Positions 20,451 to 29,026 of a stretch of 64,000 nt of DNA are shown piece after piece. Both the position numbers and the translations under genes were made by a program. Under the pieces are notes generated by a model. The model ran no database searches, was not told the DNA's origin, and was given only the letters and a program-made list of their open reading frames with translations. Origin of the DNA: an uncultured Latescibacterota bacterium (GTDB lineage: Bacteria; Latescibacterota; UBA2968; UBA8231); NCBI GenBank assembly GCA_958295495.1, contig OY282352.1, positions 5,836,049 through 5,900,048 of the forward strand, read 5' to 3'. Every line of letters begins with the position of its first letter. Within the stretch, counting starts at the first letter, position 1.

Positions 20451-20754
20451 CTATCGAGTCATCGCTCAAGTCATTGGCCAAAGTGCCCCCCAAGATACCC
20501 CCCAAGATACCGGGGCAGCGCGTCTATTAGAGGTAATATCGGGCGAGATGAACAGAAGACAGATCCAAAAAGCCTTGGGCCTGAAGGATACCAAACACGT
20601 CCGCAAAACCTACTTGTTGCCCGCCCTGCAAGCCGGCCTGATCGAAATGACCATCCCGGACAAGCCGCGCAGCAAAAAGCAGTGCTATCGCCTGACGCCG
20701 GCGGGACGCGACTATTTGCACAAATCCAAGGGGCCGGATCGTGGCAAAAACTGA
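20451..20754 (+). pseudogene. C-terminal remnant of a Fic/RecG-like regulator (winged helix)
   Basis: The frame is open without its own start from about 20451. It reads through a doubled Pro-Gln-Asp-Thr stretch, RLLEVISGEM, then KALGLKDTKHVRKTYLLPAL and IEMTIPDKPRSKKQCYRLT. This is the C-terminal winged-helix end seen in a family of AlbA_2/ATP-binding or Fic-type proteins annotated as RecG-like, normally several hundred residues long. Only about 100 residues remain. An internal ATG at 20548 would give a 68-aa product. The proline-rich part carries a 12-bp tandem duplication (CCCCCCAAGATA-like, about 20488-20511). Confidence 0.6.
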
Positions 20755-21235
20755 GCCTCACTACCACGGACACCGCAACTTTGAGCGCAACTTCGCCAAG
20801 TTTTTGGATCGCGCCGCTGACGTCGCGCGCTTTGCGGCACTCGGCACGACGGAACAAGGCACATCTGGAACCGTGTTCCGCATTGATTACCTAAAGCCGA
20901 GCGGTGCCATCGGCTTCTACTATCCCGACTGGGTAGTAGTCCAAGAGACCGAAGGCGGCGAAGTGAACTGGATCATCGAGACCAAAGGCCGAGTCTGGGA
21001 AGGCACTGCCGAAAAGGACGCCGCAGCGCGGGACTGGTGCAAGCGCGTAAGCGAGACCACTGAAAAGCCTTGGAAATACACGCGCATCAACCAGTCGGAG
21101 TTCACGGACGAACACCCGACATTCGGCGCGTTCATCTGGAGAAGATCACTTAAAACATCGAGTGAACGCCAGCGGCAGATGCGGCCGGTGACGCAGCAGG
21201 AAATTCGCGTCTGGAAAGAGGAGGGCCGACGCTGA
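20741..21235 (+). pseudogene. C-terminal fragment of a type III restriction enzyme Res subunit
   Basis: 164 codons from a GTG at 20741, which overlaps the previous remnant by 14 bp. The run YPDWVVVQETEGGEVNWIIE followed by TKGRVWEG is the PD-(D/E)xK nuclease core found at the extreme C-terminus of type III Res subunits, proteins of 900-1,000 aa whose N-terminal helicase is absent here. Catalytic Asp and Glu-x-Lys residues are kept. No Mod methyltransferase gene is nearby. I read it as the last piece of a lost type III restriction system rather than a free-standing nuclease, though expression of the fragment cannot be excluded. Confidence 0.7.
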
Positions 21236-21244
21236 TGGCCACGC

Positions 21245-21642
21245 TCATCTCCGGTATTTCGGATCGCCGAATTTCTGTTTGACGTAAATTGCTATAGCAG
21301 CAGGTAGAGAATAGATAGAAAGCAAAAGAGTCCCCCTATTGACCTGCTGGCTCTCATGTTCGTCAGTTCTGCACCAGTTCACAAACTGTTCGCAGTTGTT
21401 GAAGACGAAATTTCACCAACCCGACTTCTGGCACGCCTCACAATTTCATCACGCGAATATTTTGCTTCAGACTTTCCGGAGCGAATTTCCCCTCCATCAG
21501 CAAATCTTTGGATGCTGTCAACTCTGACAACAGCATCATTACCCTTCTCGCCCGAATAGTGTATGACCTGACCATTTCCGAGATCAATTCCATGATGCGA
21601 GTAGAGTCCTCTTCTTACGGAGATATGGTCGCCCTTAGCCAT
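21245..21642 (-). pseudogene. LRAT-like cysteine hydrolase/acyltransferase, frameshifted
   Basis: The first frame gives KGDHISVRRGLYSHHGIDLG and GQVIHYSGEKG, the LRAT-domain start with its catalytic histidine, and stops at 21379. One frame over, the sequence continues at once as NFVFNNCEQFVNWCRTD, which is the LRAT active-site cysteine block (usually NCEHF..WC). A hydrophobic helix (LLLSIYSLPAAIAIYV) and a stop at 21245 follow. A single missing base in the short A/T run near 21408-21416 would restore one protein of about 132 aa. The start is the ATG at 21642, 6 bases after AAAGGAG; an ATG at 21648 overlaps that site. LRAT-fold enzymes act on lipids or peptides. The break may be a real mutation or a sequencing error. 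Confidence 0.7.
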
Positions 21643-21684
21643 CTCCATCTCCTTTCATAATCAATGTCCGAAAAATATCAATAT

Positions 21685-24600
21685 TCACACTTCAACCCCC
21701 TGCGCCAACTTCTCGCCCTCAATCAAGTATTCCTCCCGCACCTCGGGCGCAATCGTCCGCCAGACCAAGAAGCGCTTGCGCAGCACATTGAGGAAGCTGG
21801 TGTTGAGCCGCTGCCAGCTCACCACATCGCCGCTTACGCGCTGCAAGTGCATCTCAATGCGGTAAATGCCCGGAATGTCCTCGGTCGGCAAAGTCCGCAG
21901 GAACACTCGCTGGCTCACCCCCAAGTCGTAGGGCGCGAGCCACACCATCAACTCCAGCAGATAGACCGGCTGCGCGCCGCCCTGCTCCAAATGGAAATCC
22001 ACGCCCTCGGTCATAAAGTCGCCCACTGACCCCTCGCCATAGGACGAGAAGACCCGATGCAGGTACGCGCACGAGCCCAAGGCATCGCCCTTGCCCAGCG
22101 TAAAGGGAAAGTCGAAGCGCCAGTCGTCGCCGTCGGGCGGGGGGAACTCCCAGCGCCGCGTCACGTCGGGCACGGCCATGGCCGCGGCCTTGCGCGCCGG
22201 ATACAGAGTCGAGAGCACCACCACCACCATCACGATGAAGGTCGAGAAAATCGCCGAAAGCGACGAGTAGTTGAGAAACATCCCGCCCAAGAGCGCGTAG
22301 TGGGCCAGCAGCAGGGTCGTCGTCTGCCCGACCAAATAGCCCAGTACCGCGCCGACAATGGCAAACACGAGGGCCTCGGCCATGAAGAGCGCGGCAATGT
22401 GGCTCGGCGCTAGCCCCACCGACGAATACACCCCGATCTCGCCGGAGCGCTCGTACACCGCCCCGAGCATGGTGTTGAGCACGATCAGCGAGGCGATCAG
22501 CAAGGGGACGAAGAGATTGCCAATCCCGGCCAAGGACGCCGATCCCATGGACGTGTACACCCGCACGCGGTCGCCAGCACCCACAAAAAGCGGCACGGCC
22601 ACCCGCGACACGAATTCCTCAACCTCGGCGAGCAAGGTCTCCCGATCGGCAAAGCCGGCGATGGCAATGGAGCGCAGCGTACCGCCCCAATCGACGACCT
22701 GCTGGTAGGGCAAGAACGCCACGTTGTTGGCCAGCAGGTGGGTAAAGGTCTCAATGGCGGCTGTGTCCATCAGGCGCGGGTCCAAGCCGGCCATTTCCTC
22801 CATCTTCTTGGCTTCGGCGACCGTGTCCACGGGCATCAAGCTCTCGTTGTCCAAGTCGCGCAGCCGGTCAATGGCCTCGCCGTCGATTAAGCCAATGACC
22901 CGATAGGACCGCCCCATCAGCCCAATGTGGGCCGTGCCCACATCCTCCGGGCCAATGCCCAAAATCGCCGCCATAGCCACCGGCAGGATGCACACATCGC
23001 GCTCGCCAGCCGCAAACCAGCGACTCGCCGACCCCACCAACAGCCCCTCCAACCCCATCACCGCGCCCTCGCCCGGGGACACCCCGAGGATGGCCGAGGC
23101 AAAGCTCTTCTTTTGCGCCGGCTTGTATTCAATGTCAATATAGGCCCGCTCGCCAATGACCTTAGACGTCACCCACGACCTCGGCAGCACCTGCGCTCGG
23201 TCGCCAAACGCGCTCTCCGCGTAGTCGAGCACCGATAGCTGCAAGCCCTTCCAGCCGCGGTCGCGCAGCAGGGCACCCTCGTAGCTAGGGGCATTCGGGC
23301 GGGGGATCTGATAGAACTTGAGATAGCTCTGCACCGAGGTGAAGGCCTGGGCGGTAAAGGTCAAAAGCGTCAGGGTGACGACCGTCAATGCAGTGCGCAA
23401 CTTGCGCTTGCGGAGGTTGGAAATCCCCAGCGACGCAGCCGCGGCCGTGGCACTGAGGCGACCGATGTCCGCTTCGTGGACGCCGGCCGCGGCCCGCTTG
23501 CGCTGGCCTACGGCGCGGGTAAAGCGACCCATAATCATCAGCAAGGCCGTGCCGCCGATGGCGAAAATGACGAAGGCCAAAAAGATGATGTACGGCGACG
23601 AACTCAGCTTGAAGGCCGGGTGGATAAAGCGCATGACGAGGAAAATCGCCAAGAAGAAAAACGCCGCGCCCGCCACCTGACGGCGAATGTCGGCAAAGCC
23701 TAAGAACAGCCGCTCGCAGCAAAACGAAAACGGCAGCAGCAGCGCGAAGTAGAAGATCACCCCATAGACTGTGTCGTCCGCGGTCGATTTGATGTCTGGG
23801 TAGCCCCGCCCTTCGAGGCCCCACGCCTTGCGCGTGGCCCGCTTGAACTCGCTGTACTGCCGCGCCTGCAAGTGCTCTTCGGCCTCCAACAGGGCCAAGC
23901 GCGCCTCTTCGTGCAGGCGCATGAACTTGTCGTTGCGCACCCCGTAGCGCGCCAACTGCTTGATCCGCACATCGTCGAGGACCCACATGTCGCGCGCGGC
24001 CGCGTACCCGGGGCGCAATACCATGCCTTGATCTACGAGATAGCCGCGCCCGAGAGCTTGCTCCATCATGGGCTCATCCACGTCTTCAGGGCGCACCGGC
24101 TCGGCCACCCATTCGGCGGGTGCGCCGCTTAGCAGGTAGCGCACGCCGAACAGGCTCGTACTCATCAGGGCTTTGACCCGGGTGCCGGGCGGGGCGTACA
24201 CCACTGAGGCGAGGGTTACTTTGCCCTCCTCATTGCTCTGCTTTTCGACGAAGTCGGCACCCCACGACTGGGGCACGCCATCGCGCTCGTCGAGCACGGT
24301 CACGTGGTCCAAGACCGACAAATAGCGCGAGTCAACGGTCTCGAACAGACTCAGCGCCCGGCATTTGAAGAGCACTTGTAGCATCTCGTTTTCCCACCAG
24401 CCCCACGGATGCACAGTCGGGTACGTCTCGTCGCCCTCTTGGCCCATGTCCGGTGCCGAGATGATCGCGCCGTAGGGATCGAGCTGGTACGCGCGGATCG
24501 CGTTGTCCAGCCGGTTGCGCATGATGTCGAAGCGAAAGCGGCCGGCCGCGTCGGCCTCTTGCGCGATCAAGGTGCGGACCCCGCCGACCGAGTTCGGCCC

Positions 24601-26280
24601 GAGTTGCTGATAGGTCACCAGTGCTTGCGGCACCGGCTTCTTGGGCACGGCAAAATTGACGTCGCGGTCGAACCAATAGATCGCGCCCGCCAAGCTGTGG
24701 CCGTAGTCTTCCAGCTCCAACTTGGTCGGCTTGAGTAGCTCGGCGTCGCGGCCGGCCCACGCCACCATGGCCGCGAGCGTCTGTATCTGCCGAGTGAGGT
24801 TTTGTGCATCTACAGCCCCTGGCAGGTCGAGCGGCGTGTCGATGCGCTCGCGCGCGTCGTTGGCCGTAGCAAGAGCGAGGGCCTTCTGACCGACAAAGGC
24901 CGCGGCCTCGCTGGCAAAGGCGAGTGGGATGGGCACGAAGTTTTTCCACGTGCGCTTGGCCGGGGCAATGCCCTCGTAGTGGCGCGTGGTATCGCCAAAG
25001 GTTTCTTCGACCGCGAGGCTCAACCGCTTGGAATAGGGCGTCAACATGTATTTGACGTAGTTGTCGGTGCGCCACTTGGGATTGTAGAAGGTGCCCATGC
25101 CAAAGCTGGCCGTGCGGTCGGCGTGGCTCGACAGATCCAGTGCCAGCAGCAGGTCGAAGTCGATGCGCTCGGCCGCACTCATGCGCTCGCGGAAATAGTC
25201 GCTGCGGCGGCTGTGCCGGTAGAGGAAATCATTGATCCCGGACAGGCCCTCAAAGTGCCCGGAGGTCGCCAAAAAGAGCACCGAGTAGTGAGGGCGATGC
25301 GCTTTGAGCATCTCCACTAGCTGGAGCAGGGCGACGATCCCGGCCGCGTTTTCCGCCCCCGGGGCGAGGGCTGGCACGACCGAGATGGCATCGTAATAGG
25401 CTTGGATGACGATGGTTTGGTCCTGCCACGCCTGCGGCTTTTCCCGGCTCTTGGCCGGCAGCATCTCCGGCGACCCGGGCAGGTAGCCATACACATTGTG
25501 CGCTTCCACGCCTTCCCAATCCATCCGCGCATTTAGGTGGACGGCGACCGGCCCGTCTTGCAGGTGCGCCAACAGGTCGAGCGCGTCTTGCCGCGCCAGC
25601 CAAAACCGCGGGATGTCAACCGGCACCTTGAGGAACTTGTCGGCGGCCTGCTCGCGGTTGACGCCCCCATTGTCGAAAAAGACAATGGCCTTGGCTCCCA
25701 GCGATGCGGCGTGGAGGTAGTTTTGGCCGCTGGCAAAGTCCATGAGCACGACGCTGCCCTGCACGGGCTGGCCATCCAATGCTTTGAGCGCACCGTCCCC
25801 TCCGTAGATCAAGGGGCCGCGCACCCCACCCGCTGGCAGCGAGGATGTGCGTACGCCATTCGGCCACAAGCTGTAGAGCCGCTTGCTGTCGCCGCCTTGC
25901 ACCACTAGCTCGCCGCCGCGATCTATGGGCACGGCCACCTTAAATGCCTCGCTCTGCACGTCCTCCAGCCCCAGCGCCTCAAACCGCTGGCGCACGTAGT
26001 CGCGGGCCTGTCGCTCCCCCGCATACCCCGGCACCCGCGAGCCAAAGGCAGCAAAGCGCTCGATCTCAGCGGCAATGTCCGCCTCGTCAATGCCGGCGAC
26101 CAAGGCGCGAAGCTGGGCGGCTTGTGCGAGATCCACCATCCGCGCCTCTACGGGCGGGTTGGGTGCCCAGCCAAAGAAATCGTTTACCGCTTGATTGATT
26201 GCTCCCGGATCGCCGAAACCGACGACCGCAATCATGGCAGCGGCGAACAGCAAGAAAAACGCATTGAGTAGTTTGGCCAT
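21685..26280 (-). CDS. Giant fusion: M28-like peptidase domain plus FtsX/MacB-type permease
   Basis: 1,531 aa. Order: an N-terminal membrane anchor (LLNAFFLLFAAAMIAVVGF), a protease-associated (PA) domain to about residue 240, an M28-like domain at roughly 300-420, a long extracellular region, several membrane helices, then an FtsX-like permease core. The core begins SLGISNLRKRKLRTAL and ends with LNTMLGAVYERSGEIGVYSSVGLAPSHI, typical of MacB/FtsX permeases. In the M28 part the expected H-x-D, Asp-Asn and Glu-Glu zinc-ligand runs read YYDA, GAENAAG and GHFEG, so most metal ligands are lost and catalysis is doubtful. No ABC ATPase gene is adjacent. Chosen start: ATG at 26280, just before the hydrophobic anchor. 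Possible role: envelope export or remodelling in which the dead peptidase binds substrate. Confidence 0.8.
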   Translation of the reverse strand: MAKLLNAFFLLFAAAMIAVVGFGDPGAINQAVNDFFGWAPNPPVEARMVDLAQAAQLRALVAGIDEADIAAEIERFAAFGSRVPGYAGERQARDYVRQRFEALGLEDVQSEAFKVAVPIDRGGELVVQGGDSKRLYSLWPNGVRTSSLPAGGVRGPLIYGGDGALKALDGQPVQGSVVLMDFASGQNYLHAASLGAKAIVFFDNGGVNREQAADKFLKVPVDIPRFWLARQDALDLLAHLQDGPVAVHLNARMDWEGVEAHNVYGYLPGSPEMLPAKSREKPQAWQDQTIVIQAYYDAISVVPALAPGAENAAGIVALLQLVEMLKAHRPHYSVLFLATSGHFEGLSGINDFLYRHSRRSDYFRERMSAAERIDFDLLLALDLSSHADRTASFGMGTFYNPKWRTDNYVKYMLTPYSKRLSLAVEETFGDTTRHYEGIAPAKRTWKNFVPIPLAFASEAAAFVGQKALALATANDARERIDTPLDLPGAVDAQNLTRQIQTLAAMVAWAGRDAELLKPTKLELEDYGHSLAGAIYWFDRDVNFAVPKKPVPQALVTYQQLGPNSVGGVRTLIAQEADAAGRFRFDIMRNRLDNAIRAYQLDPYGAIISAPDMGQEGDETYPTVHPWGWWENEMLQVLFKCRALSLFETVDSRYLSVLDHVTVLDERDGVPQSWGADFVEKQSNEEGKVTLASVVYAPPGTRVKALMSTSLFGVRYLLSGAPAEWVAEPVRPEDVDEPMMEQALGRGYLVDQGMVLRPGYAAARDMWVLDDVRIKQLARYGVRNDKFMRLHEEARLALLEAEEHLQARQYSEFKRATRKAWGLEGRGYPDIKSTADDTVYGVIFYFALLLPFSFCCERLFLGFADIRRQVAGAAFFFLAIFLVMRFIHPAFKLSSSPYIIFLAFVIFAIGGTALLMIMGRFTRAVGQRKRAAAGVHEADIGRLSATAAAASLGISNLRKRKLRTALTVVTLTLLTFTAQAFTSVQSYLKFYQIPRPNAPSYEGALLRDRGWKGLQLSVLDYAESAFGDRAQVLPRSWVTSKVIGERAYIDIEYKPAQKKSFASAILGVSPGEGAVMGLEGLLVGSASRWFAAGERDVCILPVAMAAILGIGPEDVGTAHIGLMGRSYRVIGLIDGEAIDRLRDLDNESLMPVDTVAEAKKMEEMAGLDPRLMDTAAIETFTHLLANNVAFLPYQQVVDWGGTLRSIAIAGFADRETLLAEVEEFVSRVAVPLFVGAGDRVRVYTSMGSASLAGIGNLFVPLLIASLIVLNTMLGAVYERSGEIGVYSSVGLAPSHIAALFMAEALVFAIVGAVLGYLVGQTTTLLLAHYALLGGMFLNYSSLSAIFSTFIVMVVVVLSTLYPARKAAAMAVPDVTRRWEFPPPDGDDWRFDFPFTLGKGDALGSCAYLHRVFSSYGEGSVGDFMTEGVDFHLEQGGAQPVYLLELMVWLAPYDLGVSQRVFLRTLPTEDIPGIYRIEMHLQRVSGDVVSWQRLNTSFLNVLRKRFLVWRTIAPEVREEYLIEGEKLAQGVEV

Positions 26281-26632
26281 GAAATTCGCTTTATCTGTAG
26301 AATGGGACGAGCGGCTGTCAAGATATGGTATCGCCGGGGGGGGTTCAAGCGAGGAAGGAGGCGTACTTCTCGCCCACAAACTCGATGAGAGTCGCTAAAT
26401 GCGCTGGATGTGGACTTGGGAGCGCGTCAACTGCCCGTCCGTCCTCAGTGGCGGTTCCTCATTTATCGACAACGGATTGGGCACAGGGGTCGCCGCGCGC
26501 AAAATCAATCGGTGCCCAAGCCATGCAGCATCGTACCAAGACAGGCGGAAAGCTCGTCTTTCCCAACCATTACTTCTCGCGGCTCGATTTGCTTGACACG
26601 GATCAACATGGGAAGTAAAATAAAAAATCACT
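26281..26632. other. Intergenic region with traces of a decayed minus-strand gene
   Basis: No intact gene. On the minus strand a coding-like trace runs from about 26577 to the TGA at 26345-26347. It reads REVMVGKDELSACLGTM, shifts frame into IDFARGDPCAQSVVDK, meets a TGA, then continues to an end HPAHLATLIEFVGEKYASFL. One frameshift and one in-frame stop would have to be repaired. I do not recognise the protein. A run of eight G lies near 26335-26343. Confidence 0.3.
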
Positions 26633-26710
26633 ATGGGAATCGTTAGTTAAGAAATCTATCTGAGAGTTTCTCAAGAGCTTGTAGCTAGTCATACTGCGGA
26701 GGTTCATACT

Positions 26711-27178
26711 GTGGAGACTCATATAATAAGACGCGTCGATATTGCGGTGTACAATCCAGATAGAGAACTCCAACTCGTCGTCGAAATCAAAAACAAACTT
26801 GGTGCATCCGCTGCGTGGGTCACCCGTATGCGTCACAATTTATTGGCTCATTCATTCATACCGCATGTACCTTACTTTTTGCTCGTGCTCCCCGATTTTT
26901 TCTATCTGTGGACAGACGCCACGCCTGTGAATAATCTGGCAAAACCTGACTATAAAATAGAGGCCGCGAAAATACTGGCACCATATCTTAAGCCAACCCA
27001 ATCTCTTAACAATCTAAGCGGGTATGGGCTCGAACTGCTTATGACCTCGTGGCTGGAAGATATAGTTCGTACAGACCTTCAACGAGACGCGATTGGTCCT
27101 AATCTCCAATGGCTCTTTGACTCAGGCTTGTACGAAGCGATTACACGCGGTTCTATTGCAATTGAAGCTACAGTATGA
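26711..27178 (+). CDS. Nuclease-like protein, likely PD-(D/E)xK fold; 5' end interrupted
   Basis: 155 aa from a GTG at 26711. The run RRVDIAVYNPDRELQLVVEI followed by KNK has the spacing of a PD-(D/E)xK nuclease core (Asp, then Glu-x-Lys on the next strand). The C-terminal half has no motif I know. The same frame is open upstream to a TAA at 26648. Beyond this lie an in-frame ATG at 26633 and four codons, so the ancestral gene may have begun there and been cut by one nonsense change; the codons between (EIYLRVSQELVASH) look coding. The stop overlaps the PIN gene by 4 bp (ATGA), so the pair is coupled. Base composition is more AT-rich than the flanks, which suggests acquisition. Confidence 0.6.
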   Translation: METHIIRRVDIAVYNPDRELQLVVEIKNKLGASAAWVTRMRHNLLAHSFIPHVPYFLLVLPDFFYLWTDATPVNNLAKPDYKIEAAKILAPYLKPTQSLNNLSGYGLELLMTSWLEDIVRTDLQRDAIGPNLQWLFDSGLYEAITRGSIAIEATV

Positions 27179-27777
27179 TTGTGTATGCAGAATCAAATTT
27201 TGTCCTTGAACTCGCTTTTCTTCAAGAAGAACATGAAAGTTGCTTGGAACTCTTGAGCCTATCAGAGTCAGGAGATATTTGCTTGGTTTTACCCGCCTTC
27301 AGTATTGGAGAGCCATACGAAGCGTGGGTGCGTCGCTCAAAGCAAAGAAGAGGGCTGCATGAACAACTCATTACGGCTATTCACGAACTCTCTCGTTCGC
27401 GACCTTACCAAGGGTCATCTGATGAGTTTCAAGAACTCACCAACTTATTGCTCAGAAGTGGTGAAGAGGAGAAGCATCGACTCGACGAGACTTTAGAAAA
27501 AATTTTACAGATCGTTGAAGTGATACCCATAGGTTTGAGTATTATCAGAGACGCGATAACATTCCAAACGAGTCTCGATCTTTCGCCGCAAGACTCGATA
27601 GTTTATGCATCGATCCTCGATCACCTGACTACAGCATCCGAGGAGCTTCGCTGTTTCATTACCAAGAACTCCAAAGATTTTGCGAATCCGGATATTGAAA
27701 ACGAACTGACGGCGCACCAGTGCCAATTGCTGACAAAGTTCGCTGATGGATTGGGGTATATCCGTAGTCAGTTGTAA
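27175..27777 (+). CDS. PIN-like domain protein
   Basis: 200 aa. It opens MIVYAESNFVLELAF, the first PIN strand with an acidic residue (Glu in place of the usual Asp), has a mid-protein acidic site in PAFSIGEPYEAWV, and ends with LSPQDSIVYASIL and CFITKNSKDF, which match the third and fourth acidic positions of PIN nucleases. PIN domains are magnesium-dependent ribonucleases. It is coupled by ATGA overlap to the nuclease-like gene upstream and ends 9 bp before a terminator hairpin. The two-gene arrangement resembles a toxin-antitoxin or small defence pair, but neither partner is a typical VapB antitoxin. Confidence 0.65.
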   Translation: MIVYAESNFVLELAFLQEEHESCLELLSLSESGDICLVLPAFSIGEPYEAWVRRSKQRRGLHEQLITAIHELSRSRPYQGSSDEFQELTNLLLRSGEEEKHRLDETLEKILQIVEVIPIGLSIIRDAITFQTSLDLSPQDSIVYASILDHLTTASEELRCFITKNSKDFANPDIENELTAHQCQLLTKFADGLGYIRSQL

Positions 27778-27785
27778 ATAAGTAC

Positions 27786-27822
27786 GCGCCTAAGTGCTTT
27801 ACTGCACTGGGGCCTTTTTGTT
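27786..27822 (+). terminator. Rho-independent terminator after the PIN gene
   Basis: GCGCCTAAGTGC and GCACTGGGGCC form a stem around the loop TTTACT, followed by TTTTTG. Most of it belongs to the 1,234-bp segment that is repeated at 37395, where an even better hairpin is formed. Confidence 0.7.
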
Positions 27823-29026
27823 TTCTCAATTCTCAAACTTAGGTTCGCCATCCCTCGACCCGGTGAGGAGTGCGGGCGAGGCACCCGCGCTCCCAGCACT
27901 TATCCGTGAAAATAAGCATGTCCCTCCCCCATAAACCAGAAAATATCCACCAAATACGACAACCCAATCCCCAAGAAATACCCGGCGATCAACCCCATGA
28001 AAAACGGCCGCGCCGCGCGGTACGCCGCGATCCCCCCATAGCGCATAATCGCGCTCTTGGCCACCCACGCCAAAAAGACCGAAAACGCGATGAGCCGCGT
28101 CATCCACAGCGGAGCTACCGCAATGCCCACCGGGTGCAGCGGCCACCAGTGAAAGCGATACTGGAGGAAGGCCAAAATTGAGTACGCCACCATCCCGATC
28201 CCAAAGTAGGACAGCTTGTTCCAATCCGTCGGCCAAGGGTCGTTGAAGTGGCGGATCACCCCGTTGTACGCCATGCCGCCGGCGCCACCGCCGGCGATAA
28301 AGTACCAAGAGCCAAAATTGCCCGCGCCGTATTTGTAGCACAGCGAGAGCACGAAATAGAGACAGGCCGTAAAGCCCACGACCGCGGCAAGGCCCAGTGC
28401 CAAGGCCATGGACCGGCGAATCCGGTACAGTTCGCCGAGCCGTGCGCCGTGGGCGGCCGCCGGCATAAAGAGCGATTGCACGTCCCCAAACCAAGTATAG
28501 GAAACCCCCAGCGCCACCAAATTGTGCCCGCCGATGCCCGTGCCGGTTATCGCCAAGGCAAAAGCCTGCGCCCCCACTGGCGGCGTCAAAAAATAGACTC
28601 CGGCCTGCACCACCAGTCGCGTGATGCCGTAGTACGCAACCAATACGCCAAAGACAAAGAGCGCGGCGATGTGGAGATCCATCCCGGACCGCCACAGCCA
28701 GCCGAGGATATAGACCAACGCGGCCATGAATCCGCAAACCGCCGTGCGATAGGAAACCATTTCCTCGCGGTCGTCTATAGTCCGCCGCCCCCCCAAGGCT
28801 TGGCGCACGACCGCCCCTAGATGGGCCCGCGCCATCCACAAGCTCAACAGCACCATCGCCGTAAATCCGCCCCAAGCCTGCCAAGAAAGCGACTGCATCC
28901 CCCAGACGAAGGCGTCGGGCCGCGTCACGTCGTAGCCGATGCGGTTGGTAATGCCCTCCTGCAAGACGGCCACCAAATAAAAGAACGCGATGCTAAACGA
29001 GACGCTGGTACTGACCAAATACATAA
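27793..29026. repeat. Left copy of a 1,234-bp direct repeat
   Basis: Aligns without gaps to 37395-38628 (constant offset 9,602). By eye I find only seven mismatches, two in the non-coding part and five in the transporter frame. It contains the terminator hairpin, a short non-coding stretch and the last 375 codons of the OPT-like transporter gene. Identity ends exactly where the IS element begins. Confidence 0.95.
27900..29026 (-). pseudogene. 5'-truncated copy of the OPT-like transporter gene
   Basis: The C-terminal 374 residues are identical to those of the intact 634-aa protein at 37502-39406; all coding differences between the copies are synonymous. The N-terminal 260 codons are missing, replaced by the IS element at 29024. 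An internal ATG at 29024 could start a truncated membrane protein, but it has no proper first helices, so I treat it as non-functional. Confidence 0.9.

Noticed and set aside
27826..28884. 352-codon frame on the minus strand, repeated at 37428
   Set aside because: Alternative frame of the OPT-like transporter, Arg/Gly-rich and without membrane helices; duplicated only because the whole segment is.
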